Shown here in pieces: positions 33,089 to 42,191 of a stretch of 64,000 bases of DNA. Numbering within the stretch: the first letter of the stretch is position 1; every line of letters starts with the position of its first letter. The notes below the pieces were generated by a model. The model worked only from the letters and a program-made list of their open reading frames with translations. It was not told the origin of the DNA and made no database searches. The stretch spans positions 1 to 64,000 of the forward strand of contig JAUIIL010000004.1 of assembly GCA_030431635.1 (NCBI GenBank). Direction: 5' to 3'. Origin of the DNA: Bacteriovoracia bacterium (lineage in GTDB: Bacteria; Bdellovibrionota; Bacteriovoracia; Bacteriovoracales; Bacteriovoracaceae). The translations under genes and the position numbers were made by a program.

Positions 33089-35041
33089 ATGAAAACACTT
33101 TTTATGCTTATTTCTTTTTCTCTGCTTGGGCTTGCCCAATATGATCACAATGAAGCCAGAAAAAGCAATAATACCTTCAGAAAAGATACAGTTGAAGCTT
33201 ACGCTGACTATTTTAAAAATCTTAATCTTTTCTTAGAAGAGGCTCATGGCGAGATTGCTAGAGATATTTCCTATGAACTTGTTCGCTACTTTCAAGCTTA
33301 TTACCCTGATTATATCAGCCTAGAAGTTCCGACCTTTTGGGCACCTTCAATTGTCTTTGATAATCCTAGATACAGAGGAATTATTAAACAGTCATCGGAG
33401 CTTAGTAGAGCTTTTCTTATGGATCAAGGTGCAAGAAATAGCTTATTTTTTAGTGATGAATTTAAAAAGATTAATGAGCTTATTACTAATGCTGATGAAG
33501 AGTTTAAAAATAAACTTGATGAAGTTTTTCCCAATCAAAATGAAGTTAATGATTGTATTCCTCTAAAGCATGTGGCCCAAGATAAGGATAAGGTTACTTA
33601 TCTGGAAAAGCATATACTCGATAGCATGTGTTTGATGGATACTTTTCTTGATCACAAAATGAATTTTGAAGAGCAGAGATTTCCTTTGCCAACTAATTTA
33701 CCTCTTATTTTTTTAGGGCAAGAAAAAAGAGATCAACTTTACAGTGGCATAGAGAAGGTTATTCAAGATTTCCATTTTCTTGATACAAATGAGTTACTTA
33801 ATGAGCAAAAGGAAAAATATCAGAAAAAAATTAATCAAAAGCGATTAGAAGCCTTTAGAAGTATTCATAAAACATTAAGCCAAAAAAATCTACAAGAAGA
33901 GAATATTTTTTACCAAGTCAAGAGAGAGGCACTCAAGCTAGAAGAGCTTCTAAAAGATAAGAAGCAAATCATTAATAAGATTTATAGAGAGCTTATTGAT
34001 GAGGCCACAGAGTTAGCTGAAAAAGGTGTTATCTCAATCAAAGAGCAGGATCTTGGTAGTGTAAAACGCATTCGAATAACTTCTAATAAACAAAAAGAGC
34101 AATCAGCAGAAGTTATTATTGCTTTAAATGAATGGGAAGTTTTAAGAGAGAAACTCTCCAGACTAATGGAATATGAGGATGTCATCGTAAAAAAGATGCG
34201 TGATTCTTCTTTTGAAGAACTGCGGACGATGATTGATTATATGCAAGCGGACAACAGAAAAGAAAGAGATGAACTTCTCATCCGAATCTCTTACGCGAAA
34301 GATGAAAGTGATGAGAAAAAAATTGATAAATTGATTGAAGATATTGATGAAGTTAAAAGAAGAACAGAGTTAACAAATCTTCTCATCACCATTTTAAATC
34401 GCCTTGTTTTCTTTACTCTACCTTTAGAAGATAGAGAGGAAATCACCCAAGCACTCTCTCTTAGGCAAGAAGAAGATGTGAAAAATAATGTCGTTAGAGA
34501 TTTTTTTGGAAGTATCTACACGTTAACAGAAGAGTTTGCCATGTTCCTCTACAAACCATATTCGGTCTCATCAAAAGCTAAAATGGCATTTGATTTTTTG
34601 TATAGTTTAAATAAGGCCCAGGATAGAATTAAATTACTTATGACGAGTAAAGACAATTTCAAGAAACGCCCAATGAGTGAAGAGATTAAAAAATTACGTA
34701 AAGGGGAGGAGCCGACCTTTGATTACAAACCTCTTAATCCCTATAACTGCACTGTTGAGGCGGAAGCTGGCAATTGGTTTGATGGAAAAACAGATTATTA
34801 TTTTGTGATTGATGGTTACGTTCTTCACCATACTCAAGACGTAGGTGAAATGATGCTTCATATATATGATAAATTTAGCAAGCTTTACTACTACCTAGGA
34901 TGCCGAGTGAATGCCTCAAAGTGGTCAAACTGGGGAAGATTAACCAACCAGAACTATGATCATGAAAACATCCAAGCCATTGAATTTATGATAAAAGAAG
35001 AAGCTCTTCCTTCCTATTTTCACTATATTCCCACAAAATAG
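33089..35041 (+). CDS. Secreted coiled-coil hypothetical protein, 650 aa
   Basis: No family recognised. Three ATG codons in a row (33083, 33086, 33089) follow TAGGA; the third is best spaced and gives MKTLFMLISFSLLGLAQ, a good signal peptide. A GTG at 33035 would put 18 polar residues ahead of it. Residues about 230-450 are Lys/Glu-rich and heptad-like (EEMxKxL-type stretches such as EALKLEELLKDKKQIINKIYRELIDEATEL), suggesting a long coiled coil. The last 100 residues (NPYNCTVEAEAGNWFDGKTDYYFVIDG) form a small beta-rich domain with two cysteines. It sits 95 bp upstream of rpmI. Confidence 0.65.
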   Translation: MKTLFMLISFSLLGLAQYDHNEARKSNNTFRKDTVEAYADYFKNLNLFLEEAHGEIARDISYELVRYFQAYYPDYISLEVPTFWAPSIVFDNPRYRGIIKQSSELSRAFLMDQGARNSLFFSDEFKKINELITNADEEFKNKLDEVFPNQNEVNDCIPLKHVAQDKDKVTYLEKHILDSMCLMDTFLDHKMNFEEQRFPLPTNLPLIFLGQEKRDQLYSGIEKVIQDFHFLDTNELLNEQKEKYQKKINQKRLEAFRSIHKTLSQKNLQEENIFYQVKREALKLEELLKDKKQIINKIYRELIDEATELAEKGVISIKEQDLGSVKRIRITSNKQKEQSAEVIIALNEWEVLREKLSRLMEYEDVIVKKMRDSSFEELRTMIDYMQADNRKERDELLIRISYAKDESDEKKIDKLIEDIDEVKRRTELTNLLITILNRLVFFTLPLEDREEITQALSLRQEEDVKNNVVRDFFGSIYTLTEEFAMFLYKPYSVSSKAKMAFDFLYSLNKAQDRIKLLMTSKDNFKKRPMSEEIKKLRKGEEPTFDYKPLNPYNCTVEAEAGNWFDGKTDYYFVIDGYVLHHTQDVGEMMLHIYDKFSKLYYYLGCRVNASKWSNWGRLTNQNYDHENIQAIEFMIKEEALPSYFHYIPTK

Positions 35042-35074
35042 TAAGCCGTTTCAGTAAATCTCACTATTTACACT

Positions 35075-35102
35075 TTGACTTTTGCATCAATTGTGGTACT
35101 AA
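35075..35102 (+). promoter_or_regulatory. Promoter of rpmI-rplT
   Basis: TTGACT at 35075-35080 (5/6), a 16-bp spacer and TACTAA preceded by TGG (extended -10). The -10 hexamer itself is weak (3/6). It supports independent transcription of rpmI-rplT, which here are not downstream of infC. Confidence 0.5.
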
Positions 35103-35136
35103 ACAGGGCTCGTATTAGTAAATCAGGAGTTTAAAA

Positions 35137-35334
35137 ATGCCTAAAATGAAAACAAAAAGGGCCGCTGCGAAAAGATTTAAACTGACAGCAACTGGCAAAA
35201 TCAAAATGAAAAAAGCTGGTTTGAGACATATTTTGACAAAACAATCACCTGCTACAAAAAGAAATAGAAGAAAAGGTGGGTATGTTGCTGCTGTTGATGA
35301 GAGACAAACAAAAAGAATGCTTCCGTACGCATAA
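35137..35334 (+). CDS. rpmI: 50S ribosomal protein L35
   Basis: The 65-aa basic protein has the L35 hallmark [22 protein letters not shown] and a C-terminal [12 protein letters not shown]. The length is normal. AGGAG lies 7 bp before the ATG. It is followed by rplT after 66 bp. infC, its usual upstream partner, lies 5.6 kb away. Confidence 0.98.
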   Translation: MPKMKTKRAAAKRFKLTATGKIKMKKAGLRHILTKQSPATKRNRRKGGYVAAVDERQTKRMLPYA

Positions 35335-35400
35335 ATAACAAGACCAAACTAGAGGTTAAGCGATCGTTGATGAGATCCCCCTGGTTGGAAAGGAGTAAAG

Positions 35401-35745
35401 ATGGCACGCGCGAAAAGAGGTTTTAAAAGAAGAAGAAGAATTAACAAGCTATTTAAGCTTGCGAAGGGTTTTCATTTTGACAGAAGAACTAAGTTTCAGC
35501 ATATGAAGCCTACTGTAGAGAAAGCTCTCTACAATATGTATAAAGGAAGAAGACTTCTTAAAAGAGATATGAGAAGGCTTTGGATCACAAGAATTAATGC
35601 TGGAGCAAGACTCGTTGGAACTTCTTACTCAAAGTTTATGGGGCAATTAAAGAAGAACAACATTGAAATTAACAGAAAAATGCTTGCAGAGCTTGCTGCA
35701 CGAGACTTTGAAGGTTTTAAAGCACTTGCAAATTCACTAAAATAA
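35401..35745 (+). CDS. rplT: 50S ribosomal protein L20
   Basis: This 114-aa protein binds 23S rRNA early in 50S assembly. It has ARAKRGFKRRRRINKLFKLAKGF at the N-terminus and the RRLWITRINAGARL motif that contacts rRNA. In E. coli L20 also represses the infC-rpmI-rplT operon by binding its mRNA; an equivalent target is not obvious here. AAAGGAG precedes the ATG. It is closed by an intrinsic terminator; pheST, which often follow, are absent. Confidence 0.98.
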   Translation: MARAKRGFKRRRRINKLFKLAKGFHFDRRTKFQHMKPTVEKALYNMYKGRRLLKRDMRRLWITRINAGARLVGTSYSKFMGQLKKNNIEINRKMLAELAARDFEGFKALANSLK

Positions 35746-35772
35746 GTAACAGATTAAATCTGTCATGAAATA

Positions 35773-35810
35773 AACCCCTGATTTTTTTAACAATTCAGGG
35801 GTTTTTTTTT
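35773..35810 (+). terminator. Intrinsic terminator after rplT
   Basis: A perfect 9-bp stem AACCCCTGA / TCAGGGGTT encloses a 13-nt AT-rich loop and is followed by a run of T. It begins 28 bp after the rplT stop. Confidence 0.92.
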
Positions 35811-35895
35811 GCTTGAAATCGATCCCCATGCTAACCTATTGATAAGTAAAGGAATAATCTTATTCCTGTCAGCTAAGTTTTCATGGAGGAATCTT

Positions 35896-36282
35896 ATGAG
35901 CATGACCAAAGCCGATATTGTGGAGAGAGTGTACAAAGAGGCTGGTTTTTCGAAGAAAGAAGCAGCAGAGCTGGTCGATCTTGTCTTCACTGTAATCAAA
36001 GACACTTTATCCAAAGGCGAGAAAGTTAAAATTTCTGGATTTGGAAATTTCTCGATTAGAGATAAATCAACTCGAGTTGGTCGAAATCCCCAGACGGGAG
36101 ATGCCATGAACATTTCAGCAAGACGTGTTCTTACCTTTAAACCTTCCCAGATTTTAAAAGATGACATCACAACTCGTTATGTTCATAGAATTGATGATCA
36201 AGGAAATGAAGATATATCTCTAACACCCAAAGAGGGGAAGCCTAGAGCATTAAGTTCATTCTTGGCCGGTAAAGAAGATTAA
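35896..36282 (+). CDS. ihfA: Integration host factor alpha-type DNA-bending protein, with C-terminal extension
   Basis: This 128-aa HU/IHF-family protein has TKADIVERVYKEAGFSKKEAAELVD, the conserved KISGFGNFSIRDKSTRVGRNPQTGD arm with the DNA-intercalating Pro, and ISARRVLTFKPS. The GFGNF..R....R.GRNP motif and gene context fit IHF-alpha. IHF-alpha is usually about 100 residues; here about 28 extra charged residues follow (HRIDDQGNEDISLTPKEG). The ATG at 35896 is chosen because TGGAGGA lies just upstream; earlier in-frame starts fall in the terminator region. A MerR gene follows, as in many Deltaproteobacteria. Confidence 0.92.
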   Translation: MSMTKADIVERVYKEAGFSKKEAAELVDLVFTVIKDTLSKGEKVKISGFGNFSIRDKSTRVGRNPQTGDAMNISARRVLTFKPSQILKDDITTRYVHRIDDQGNEDISLTPKEGKPRALSSFLAGKED

Positions 36283-36308
36283 TTAAATAGAAAATACAAA
36301 GGAGATTT

Positions 36309-36743
36309 ATGGAAGTTCAGTCACTCCCAGATAAAACTTTATTTAGGTTTGAAGAAGTTGCAAACCTCACAGGGATTAGACCCTATGTTTTAAGGTTTTG
36401 GGAGACTGAGTTTGAGCAGATTTCTCCTTCAACCTCATTTGATGGGGAAAAAGTTTATGAAAAAACTGATATTGAAACAATTTTAGAAATTAAAAAACTT
36501 CTTTTCGAACATAAACTCTCAATTCCTAAGGCCAAACAACTTTTAACAAAATCTCTTATTATGCCTAGCTCACCAAGAGTTATAGAGGAAGAAGCAGAGA
36601 TTAATGAAGAAGAAGGCTACTCTCGTCACAAAAAAGATGAACGTCCTGGAGATAAGAATTCAATGCTAAAAGCACGTTCTATCCTAAGAAATTCATTAAC
36701 CTTTATTAATATTATTAAGAAGAGAAAAAACTGGCTCAATTAA
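36309..36743 (+). CDS. MerR-family transcriptional regulator
   Basis: This 144-aa protein has an N-terminal MerR winged helix: FRFEEVANLTGIRPYVLRFWETEFEQISP, then DGEKVYEKTDIETILEIKKLLFEHKLSIPKAKQLL. The rest is short, charged and probably disordered, with no metal-binding cysteines, so it is not a metal sensor. The ihfA-merR order is common in Deltaproteobacteria. It begins 26 bp after ihfA with a GGAG site and its 3' end overlaps the convergent ispA gene by 48 bp. Confidence 0.88.
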   Translation: MEVQSLPDKTLFRFEEVANLTGIRPYVLRFWETEFEQISPSTSFDGEKVYEKTDIETILEIKKLLFEHKLSIPKAKQLLTKSLIMPSSPRVIEEEAEINEEEGYSRHKKDERPGDKNSMLKARSILRNSLTFINIIKKRKNWLN

Positions 36744-37601
36744 AAAGGGAGTAAGGTTTTTTTCAAAACGATCCCTTTCCTCTGTGATAATTCGCTCTAT
36801 TTTTTTTAAATAAGTTTGAATAAGGGAGGATGTTTTCAGGCAATTGTTTTTTAAAATAAATTTTTGAACATAATCTAATTGAAACTTGAGAGCATCGAAT
36901 GCTTCTTTCGGATGGAGAATAAAAAGATTTTTTTCAAACTCAGTCGAAGAATTTGTCTGAATTAATTCACTTAAATCATCAAATAACTGAAATACTAATC
37001 CTAAGGATAAACCCAAGCGAGAAAATGCTTTGAGCTTATATGGAGAAACACTACTTAAAATATAAACAGGAGCGAGCGTGGCCACTTGGATAAGTCTAGC
37101 AGTCTTTAGCTCATGAATTTTTAAATTAAAATGTGATTTAAGTTCATGTCCTTCTTCAAGATCGTAAGCTTGCCCTTGAATGAGGCCTCTAGGCCCAAGG
37201 TAGCGTGAAAAAAGCTTCAAGGCCAAGGAAGCTTTTCTTGAAGGTAATAAGGACAAAAACTCATAACTGAGATTTAAAAGCCCATCTCCAGCGAGTAGAG
37301 CTTGCCATTGACCAAATTTTTTATGGGTGCTCAGTTTTCCTCTTCTATAGTCATCATCGTCCATACAAGGGAGATCGTCATGAAGAAGAGTATAAGTATG
37401 ATGAATCTCAAGAGCACTAGCAATAGAAAAACTCTCTTTGTTTAAAGGTAATTGCAAATCTTCACAAAGACTCAGTAGTAGCATCGGACGAAAGAGTTTT
37501 CCTGGAGGAAAAAGGGCATAATCGTAGACATGGGAAAAATCAGACAGGGGAAGCCGCTTTCTAATTTCTTTTGTATAAAACGCCAAGAATTCACTATTCA
37601 T
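36696..37601 (-). CDS. ispA: Polyprenyl synthetase, geranyl/farnesyl diphosphate synthase
   Basis: This 301-aa prenyltransferase condenses isopentenyl diphosphate with allylic diphosphates. The first Asp-rich motif is DDLPCMDDDDYRRG near residue 74; KFGQWQALLAGDGLLNLS, GLIQGQAYDLE and LGLVFQLFDDLSEL follow. The second Asp-rich motif reads DDLSE where most members have DDxxD, a conservative change at the last position. The short-chain (farnesyl) type is inferred from size and motifs. It is downstream of gspN after 48 bp, in the same direction, and overlaps the convergent MerR gene. No clear Shine-Dalgarno site. Confidence 0.92.
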   Translation of the reverse strand: MNSEFLAFYTKEIRKRLPLSDFSHVYDYALFPPGKLFRPMLLLSLCEDLQLPLNKESFSIASALEIHHTYTLLHDDLPCMDDDDYRRGKLSTHKKFGQWQALLAGDGLLNLSYEFLSLLPSRKASLALKLFSRYLGPRGLIQGQAYDLEEGHELKSHFNLKIHELKTARLIQVATLAPVYILSSVSPYKLKAFSRLGLSLGLVFQLFDDLSELIQTNSSTEFEKNLFILHPKEAFDALKFQLDYVQKFILKNNCLKTSSLIQTYLKKIERIITEERDRFEKNLTPFLIEPVFSLLNNINKG

Positions 37602-37649
37602 AGAGTTAACTATTATCTAAGGATGGGTGAGACTGTCAATAATGAGGAG

Positions 37650-38579
37650 TTAAAGTGTACTGGGTCTTGGCCTTGCGATAGAACCAGTGATTTTAATCTG
37701 ATAAAAGCCGTCTTTTTGGTTGTACTGATTAAGAAAGAATTTTATCATCGAGAACTTCTCGTCTTTTAAAATAGTATCAGATAAGGCAAATTCACCTTTC
37801 AAATCAATTTGAGAGCTCGCAAAATCTCGAGTATTTGGATAAATAAGTCCCTTAAATTTTGCTCGGATAGGGGAGTTCACATCACCAAGGATAAATTCTT
37901 TAATTCTTATTTGTTTGGGATTGAGCTGCTCTGCTCTTAAAAGAAGTGAATTGATTTTGAGCTCTGGGATAGAAATGATTTGTACAAGTTGAGCAGGAAT
38001 CACAAGGTTTTTAGATTTGACTTCAATATTGGCTTCATCAACCGCTGCTTTTTGAGTTAGTATAAGGGCATTAAGAAGAATATCTCCAGATAAGTCAATT
38101 GGCAGTGAAGCCAATTGTTGGATAGATTTGAGATTAATTTTGTTATCATCTATTCTAAAAACTTGTTTGTCTGTTCCAAGCGATTGCTGAATTTCGATAT
38201 GATCTTTATTAAACTGTGTTTCAACAACAGTTGATATTCCTAAAGGAGCAAAGCTAATTCCTCTGAAATGAAGTTTTGTTAGAGGAAAGAAAAGATCGTT
38301 GGCCGTTTTTGTGCATCGATTCGGTATATTGAGCTCTTTAATAATGATCTTAGGCATAAAGAATTCAAGAGCAATATCGTTATAATTTAGACTACAGCCT
38401 GGGATACTATTTAAATTGGCATTAATGACATCTTCAAGTTTTCTTCCAAAAGGAAAGTAAATAATAAAGCCAATAAAAAAACTTGCAATGATAAAAGTCA
38501 ATAGATGAGTTCTTTTAAGCCCAGGTAAATCATAGTTAATATTTTCAACTTCTTGTTTATTTTGCTGAGCTCGAGACAT
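37650..38579 (-). CDS. gspN: Type II secretion system protein N
   Basis: This 309-aa protein has one N-terminal transmembrane helix (about residues 27-44, THLLTFIIASFFIGFIIYFPFG) after a basic cytoplasmic start, and a large periplasmic beta-rich part. Length, topology and position at the end of a gsp operon fit GspN, an accessory inner-membrane T2SS component present in some species. Sequence conservation in this family is low, so the call depends mainly on context. It begins 2 bp after gspM. Confidence 0.8.
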   Translation of the reverse strand: MSRAQQNKQEVENINYDLPGLKRTHLLTFIIASFFIGFIIYFPFGRKLEDVINANLNSIPGCSLNYNDIALEFFMPKIIIKELNIPNRCTKTANDLFFPLTKLHFRGISFAPLGISTVVETQFNKDHIEIQQSLGTDKQVFRIDDNKINLKSIQQLASLPIDLSGDILLNALILTQKAAVDEANIEVKSKNLVIPAQLVQIISIPELKINSLLLRAEQLNPKQIRIKEFILGDVNSPIRAKFKGLIYPNTRDFASSQIDLKGEFALSDTILKDEKFSMIKFFLNQYNQKDGFYQIKITGSIARPRPSTL

Positions 38580-38581
38580 TC

Positions 38582-39205
38582 TTATTCACCACTTTTACTG
38601 AAATGGACAACTCGAAATGTTCCATTTAAAAGATTTGTTTTCCTATTTTTACGAATAGAAACAGTTGAAATTTTAATTTTCTCTTTTGCAACGAGGGAAC
38701 TGAATAAGTTAGAAAGATCCATACTGGTAAGGGCGCTAAAGCGAAAATCACCCTCTGAGCGAACAATCCCACCTGCTATATTTTCTGAAATAAAATTACT
38801 TACTTGTATCTTTTCAACATCAACACCAGAAGCACTTAGGATTTGAGAAATTCTCACATTAAACCCTCCCTGACCTTCAATAGGGTTCAAGGATATAATT
38901 TGTTTACTAGCATCTGATATTTGTTGGTTACTTGAGATGATTTCGTTTGCAAGTCCGATAAATTCTTTTCTGATTTCAATATCGTGATTTAAGTTCACAT
39001 TCATCATGAAGACGATTCCTGAAAAAAGGAGAGGAAGGCAAAGAAAGACGGCTGTTGCAATAATTTTTGCAACATCTTTGAAGTCATCATCGATTTTACC
39101 AATGGCCTCTTGAATCTTTGAATAGTCAGCTTTATTTTTTAGCTCTTCAACTTTGTTAAATAAAAAGAGGTCTAGTTTTTGAAATAAATTTGTTTGTTTA
39201 CTCAT
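38582..39205 (-). CDS. gspM: Type II secretion system protein M
   Basis: This 207-aa bitopic protein has a single helix near residues 48-70 (AKIIATAVFLCLPLLFSGIVFMM) and a periplasmic ferredoxin-like domain of about 130 residues (EGDFRFSALTSMDLSNLFSSL). Such proteins pair with GspL in the inner-membrane platform. Canonical GspM is about 160-180 aa with a very short cytoplasmic end; the 45-residue charged N-terminus here is longer. The ATG overlaps the gspL TAA by one base (TAATG). Confidence 0.85.
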   Translation of the reverse strand: MSKQTNLFQKLDLFLFNKVEELKNKADYSKIQEAIGKIDDDFKDVAKIIATAVFLCLPLLFSGIVFMMNVNLNHDIEIRKEFIGLANEIISSNQQISDASKQIISLNPIEGQGGFNVRISQILSASGVDVEKIQVSNFISENIAGGIVRSEGDFRFSALTSMDLSNLFSSLVAKEKIKISTVSIRKNRKTNLLNGTFRVVHFSKSGE

Positions 39206-40794
39206 TAGAAATTAAACTCCAATCGTAAAATCTTTTTTAGTTCATTTAGGTCAGTTAAAATATTACTAAATTCAGAATTTTTAACACTTGCTTCGATTTG
39301 TCTAAGATCCTTAACATCTTCACCTGTAAAGACAGCTTTTACAAAACCAGATTCATCACTTTCAATGGAGATAAGTTCTGTTTTCGTGTAAATACCAGCT
39401 ATGTTACTAAGTTTAACTAGTGGGTAGACGGCATTGATCTTTGAAGCTGCTTGAATTGTTTTTATCTCTTGAGAAATAAATTTTCTCTTTCTTTTTAATT
39501 TATCAAAAACAATATCGGGTTGACTTTGATAATTTCGACGATCCCTCGGAGTTAACTCAAGGACGGGGTTTTTAAGAAAGTTTTGTCCTATTCTAATATC
39601 AAGATCTTTAACTTCACTATTTAGTTTGAAATATTCAATTCCTAAAAATAGAAGTAAGAGCATCGTAACAAAAGACATTCTTACTCCCATGAAAACAATC
39701 GAGTTTAAAGGAAGATCATCTGAGCTAGCTTGTGCATATTCCCCAGTCAGAAAGTTAATAAGTTTACTTTTACCTCTTGTCCCAACGGCCATCATTTGAG
39801 ATAAATTAAAGCGAAGCTTTTCACTCTCTCCAATTGAGGTGATTGAGTTTTTTTGAAAGCTGTCTAATTTTTGGACTCTGATATCAAGGGCCTGCGCTAA
39901 GTAATTAGTGATATTCTTTATATTGGAACTTCCCCCAGTAATTAAAACATTCGCGATTTTATTTCCATGCTTGATACGGTAACCAATTTCCCATCTTTTA
40001 AAATGAGCAACTAGCTGAGAGAAAACATCGTGCATGAGAAGAGCAAAGTCTTTTTGTTCTTCTGTCACATCTTCATACTGACCTTTTGTTAATAAATAGC
40101 AACTTTTATGTTTGTATTGAAGAGCCTCATGATAGGGAATTTGATAATGGTTAATAATCGCTTCATCCACAGTTTGTCCTGCAACATAAGAACTGTTCAC
40201 GGCGACTAGTTCTCCCTCGTTAAAAAAATAGGCCTTTGTCAGTGAATGACCAATATCTAAAATACAAGTAGGAACGGAGATCGCTTCTTTGTAAATAAAG
40301 TGAGAGTAAGCAGAAGCTTCGAAGGTCAAAATATAAGGAATAATGTTTTTACTTTTTAATGAGTTGAAATAATCTTCAAAGTGCTCTTTCTGGCTTACTG
40401 CAATAGAAGCCTCTGTATGATTTTTGGCCACTTGTAAATGATAAGCAATATGTGTTTCTGCGAGTGTGTAGGGGATATCTTCTTCGAGTTGAAAAGGTAG
40501 CATCAACTCAGCTTTCTTTTTATTTTTAATGGGAATATCAATAAAACGTGATGTAACCATTTCAAAAGGAAGTTGAAAAATAACTCTCGCACTATTTTCT
40601 AATTTGCTGAGATATTCACTAATAATAGAAATATGCACTTGAGAGAGAGCGGCAGAGTTGAGATCTTGATTTGCATTAAGAAAATCTTCGATAACAACTT
40701 CCACACAATTGAGTACTGTTGTTTTCTTCTTCTCAATAAAACTTTCTTGAAACTTAACTGAGTATGAACCAAGATCGATAGATAGAATATTCAA
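39205..40794 (-). CDS. gspL: Type II secretion system protein L with PilM-like ATPase fold
   Basis: In this 529-aa protein the cytoplasmic actin-like/PilM domain covers residues 1-340: MNILSIDLGSYSVKF, then LPFELVTSRFIDIPIKNKKKAELMLPFQLEEDIPY and CILDIGHSLTKAYFF. A transmembrane helix sits near residues 363-383 (VTMLLLLFLGIEYF), followed by a periplasmic domain. GspL anchors GspE to the membrane and pairs with GspM. A 62-bp gap separates it from gspK, the widest inside the operon. Confidence 0.9.
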   Translation of the reverse strand: MNILSIDLGSYSVKFQESFIEKKKTTVLNCVEVVIEDFLNANQDLNSAALSQVHISIISEYLSKLENSARVIFQLPFEMVTSRFIDIPIKNKKKAELMLPFQLEEDIPYTLAETHIAYHLQVAKNHTEASIAVSQKEHFEDYFNSLKSKNIIPYILTFEASAYSHFIYKEAISVPTCILDIGHSLTKAYFFNEGELVAVNSSYVAGQTVDEAIINHYQIPYHEALQYKHKSCYLLTKGQYEDVTEEQKDFALLMHDVFSQLVAHFKRWEIGYRIKHGNKIANVLITGGSSNIKNITNYLAQALDIRVQKLDSFQKNSITSIGESEKLRFNLSQMMAVGTRGKSKLINFLTGEYAQASSDDLPLNSIVFMGVRMSFVTMLLLLFLGIEYFKLNSEVKDLDIRIGQNFLKNPVLELTPRDRRNYQSQPDIVFDKLKRKRKFISQEIKTIQAASKINAVYPLVKLSNIAGIYTKTELISIESDESGFVKAVFTGEDVKDLRQIEASVKNSEFSNILTDLNELKKILRLEFNF

Positions 40795-40856
40795 AGCTAC
40801 TCCTAAGCATTTAAAATCTCAATAATATTTTATCAAAGTTAGAATATAAGACCAAT

Positions 40857-42191
40857 TTATTTTATGATCATTTCAACAATTCGAGGCTCAAGTAGTTGAG
40901 TGGTTTGCTCTTCTTCTTTCTTTTTCTTATCGGCTTCGCTTTCTTGGGGAGGAATATAATCTTCGTCTTCGCTATTAGGAATTCCATCATTATCATCATC
41001 TTCATTAGCTTTTGTATTAAAGTTAAATTGTGGACGGGCCGGAATTGAAATATAGGCCGTCACTGTGGCAGTCGAACGGCCAAATTCAGCAACAGATTTA
41101 ACTTCAAAAAGAGTGGGGGCCGAGCCAAATTTAATATTGGCCTTTTCAAACTCACTCATTCTTTTATCAAACTCTTCGGTACTCATGAGTCTACCAATAC
41201 TGACCACATAGTTTTTAAAATCTTCAACGCTATTAAAAGGATGGGGATCTTCTGGATCGTCTCTATATTCAAAAAAATCCTGAGTGTCTTTCTCGTCTAT
41301 TCCGGGAATAATCAGTTTTAGAACTTTATCTGTAATTTTATTAAGGTCAATCATCACATTGCCATGAACAGTGACTTCGCTTTGAAGAACTTCAAGGAGT
41401 TCATCACTCCAATTGGGCATCAAGTAAAGCTCGCTTTGACTCGACATGGGAGCATGCTTGGGAGTAATTTTCGCATCGAAAAAAGCATTTTCGGCTCCGG
41501 CCTTGAAAACATCCTCATATTCACTATCTGGGTCACTAATATAGTACTTAATAATAGAGATGAGCTCTTCAACGTTAACTCCAGCGTAGCGTTCAGCAAA
41601 AGATTCATCACTTTTTGTCCGGTTTTCAATTGTTGTCGCCATCAGTTTTACTAATTCTTTATAAGTATCTGCTTCACTGGCAGTGTTTTCTTCTTTAGAG
41701 TTCTCTTCTTCATTTTGTTTTTCTTGTTCGCTTTTTTCTTTGTTAAGAAAAAGAGAAACTCTTAATAAATTTAGGTTTATCAAATTAGAAATATTTTTTG
41801 TTGTTGTTATAAGTTTACCTTCTAAGACAGAAGCCTCCATAAATTTAGCAATGGCCGCTTTTTGTTTTGCCGTCATATTTTTGAAGGTTGGAATTGGAAA
41901 AGCAAAAGGGACTTCCCAGATTTGATTAACGCTCTCCATTTTCACTTTATCTCTAACGTCTTTATTTCCTTGAATGTAATTAAAGGCTTCTTTATATAGC
42001 CTTAGTCTTATGAGGGCGAGATTAATTCCCGCTTCAGCAGTTAGGCGTGCTTGAATTTGATCTTGTAGATTGTAGGATTTAATCTTGTTGAGTCTTGTTT
42101 CAAAAGTGAAATCACCCATGACGGCCATAAGAATAGTAATGGCAGTCAAAACCATGATGATAGCGACACCTTTTTGGTTACGTAATATCAT
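40857..42191 (-). CDS. gspK: Type II secretion system minor pseudopilin K
   Basis: This 444-aa large minor pseudopilin has prepilin processing site QKG|VAIIMVLTAITILMAVMG; as in other GspK proteins the conserved Glu5 is missing. It should cap the pseudopilus tip with GspI and GspJ. Two unusual inserts are visible: a Glu/Lys-rich stretch near residues 155-185 (EQEKQNEEENSKEEN) and, near residue 395, DDDNDGIPNSEDEDY, which resembles a thrombospondin type 3 calcium loop. The start overlaps gspJ by 4 bp. Confidence 0.93.
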   Translation of the reverse strand: MILRNQKGVAIIMVLTAITILMAVMGDFTFETRLNKIKSYNLQDQIQARLTAEAGINLALIRLRLYKEAFNYIQGNKDVRDKVKMESVNQIWEVPFAFPIPTFKNMTAKQKAAIAKFMEASVLEGKLITTTKNISNLINLNLLRVSLFLNKEKSEQEKQNEEENSKEENTASEADTYKELVKLMATTIENRTKSDESFAERYAGVNVEELISIIKYYISDPDSEYEDVFKAGAENAFFDAKITPKHAPMSSQSELYLMPNWSDELLEVLQSEVTVHGNVMIDLNKITDKVLKLIIPGIDEKDTQDFFEYRDDPEDPHPFNSVEDFKNYVVSIGRLMSTEEFDKRMSEFEKANIKFGSAPTLFEVKSVAEFGRSTATVTAYISIPARPQFNFNTKANEDDDNDGIPNSEDEDYIPPQESEADKKKKEEEQTTQLLEPRIVEMIIK

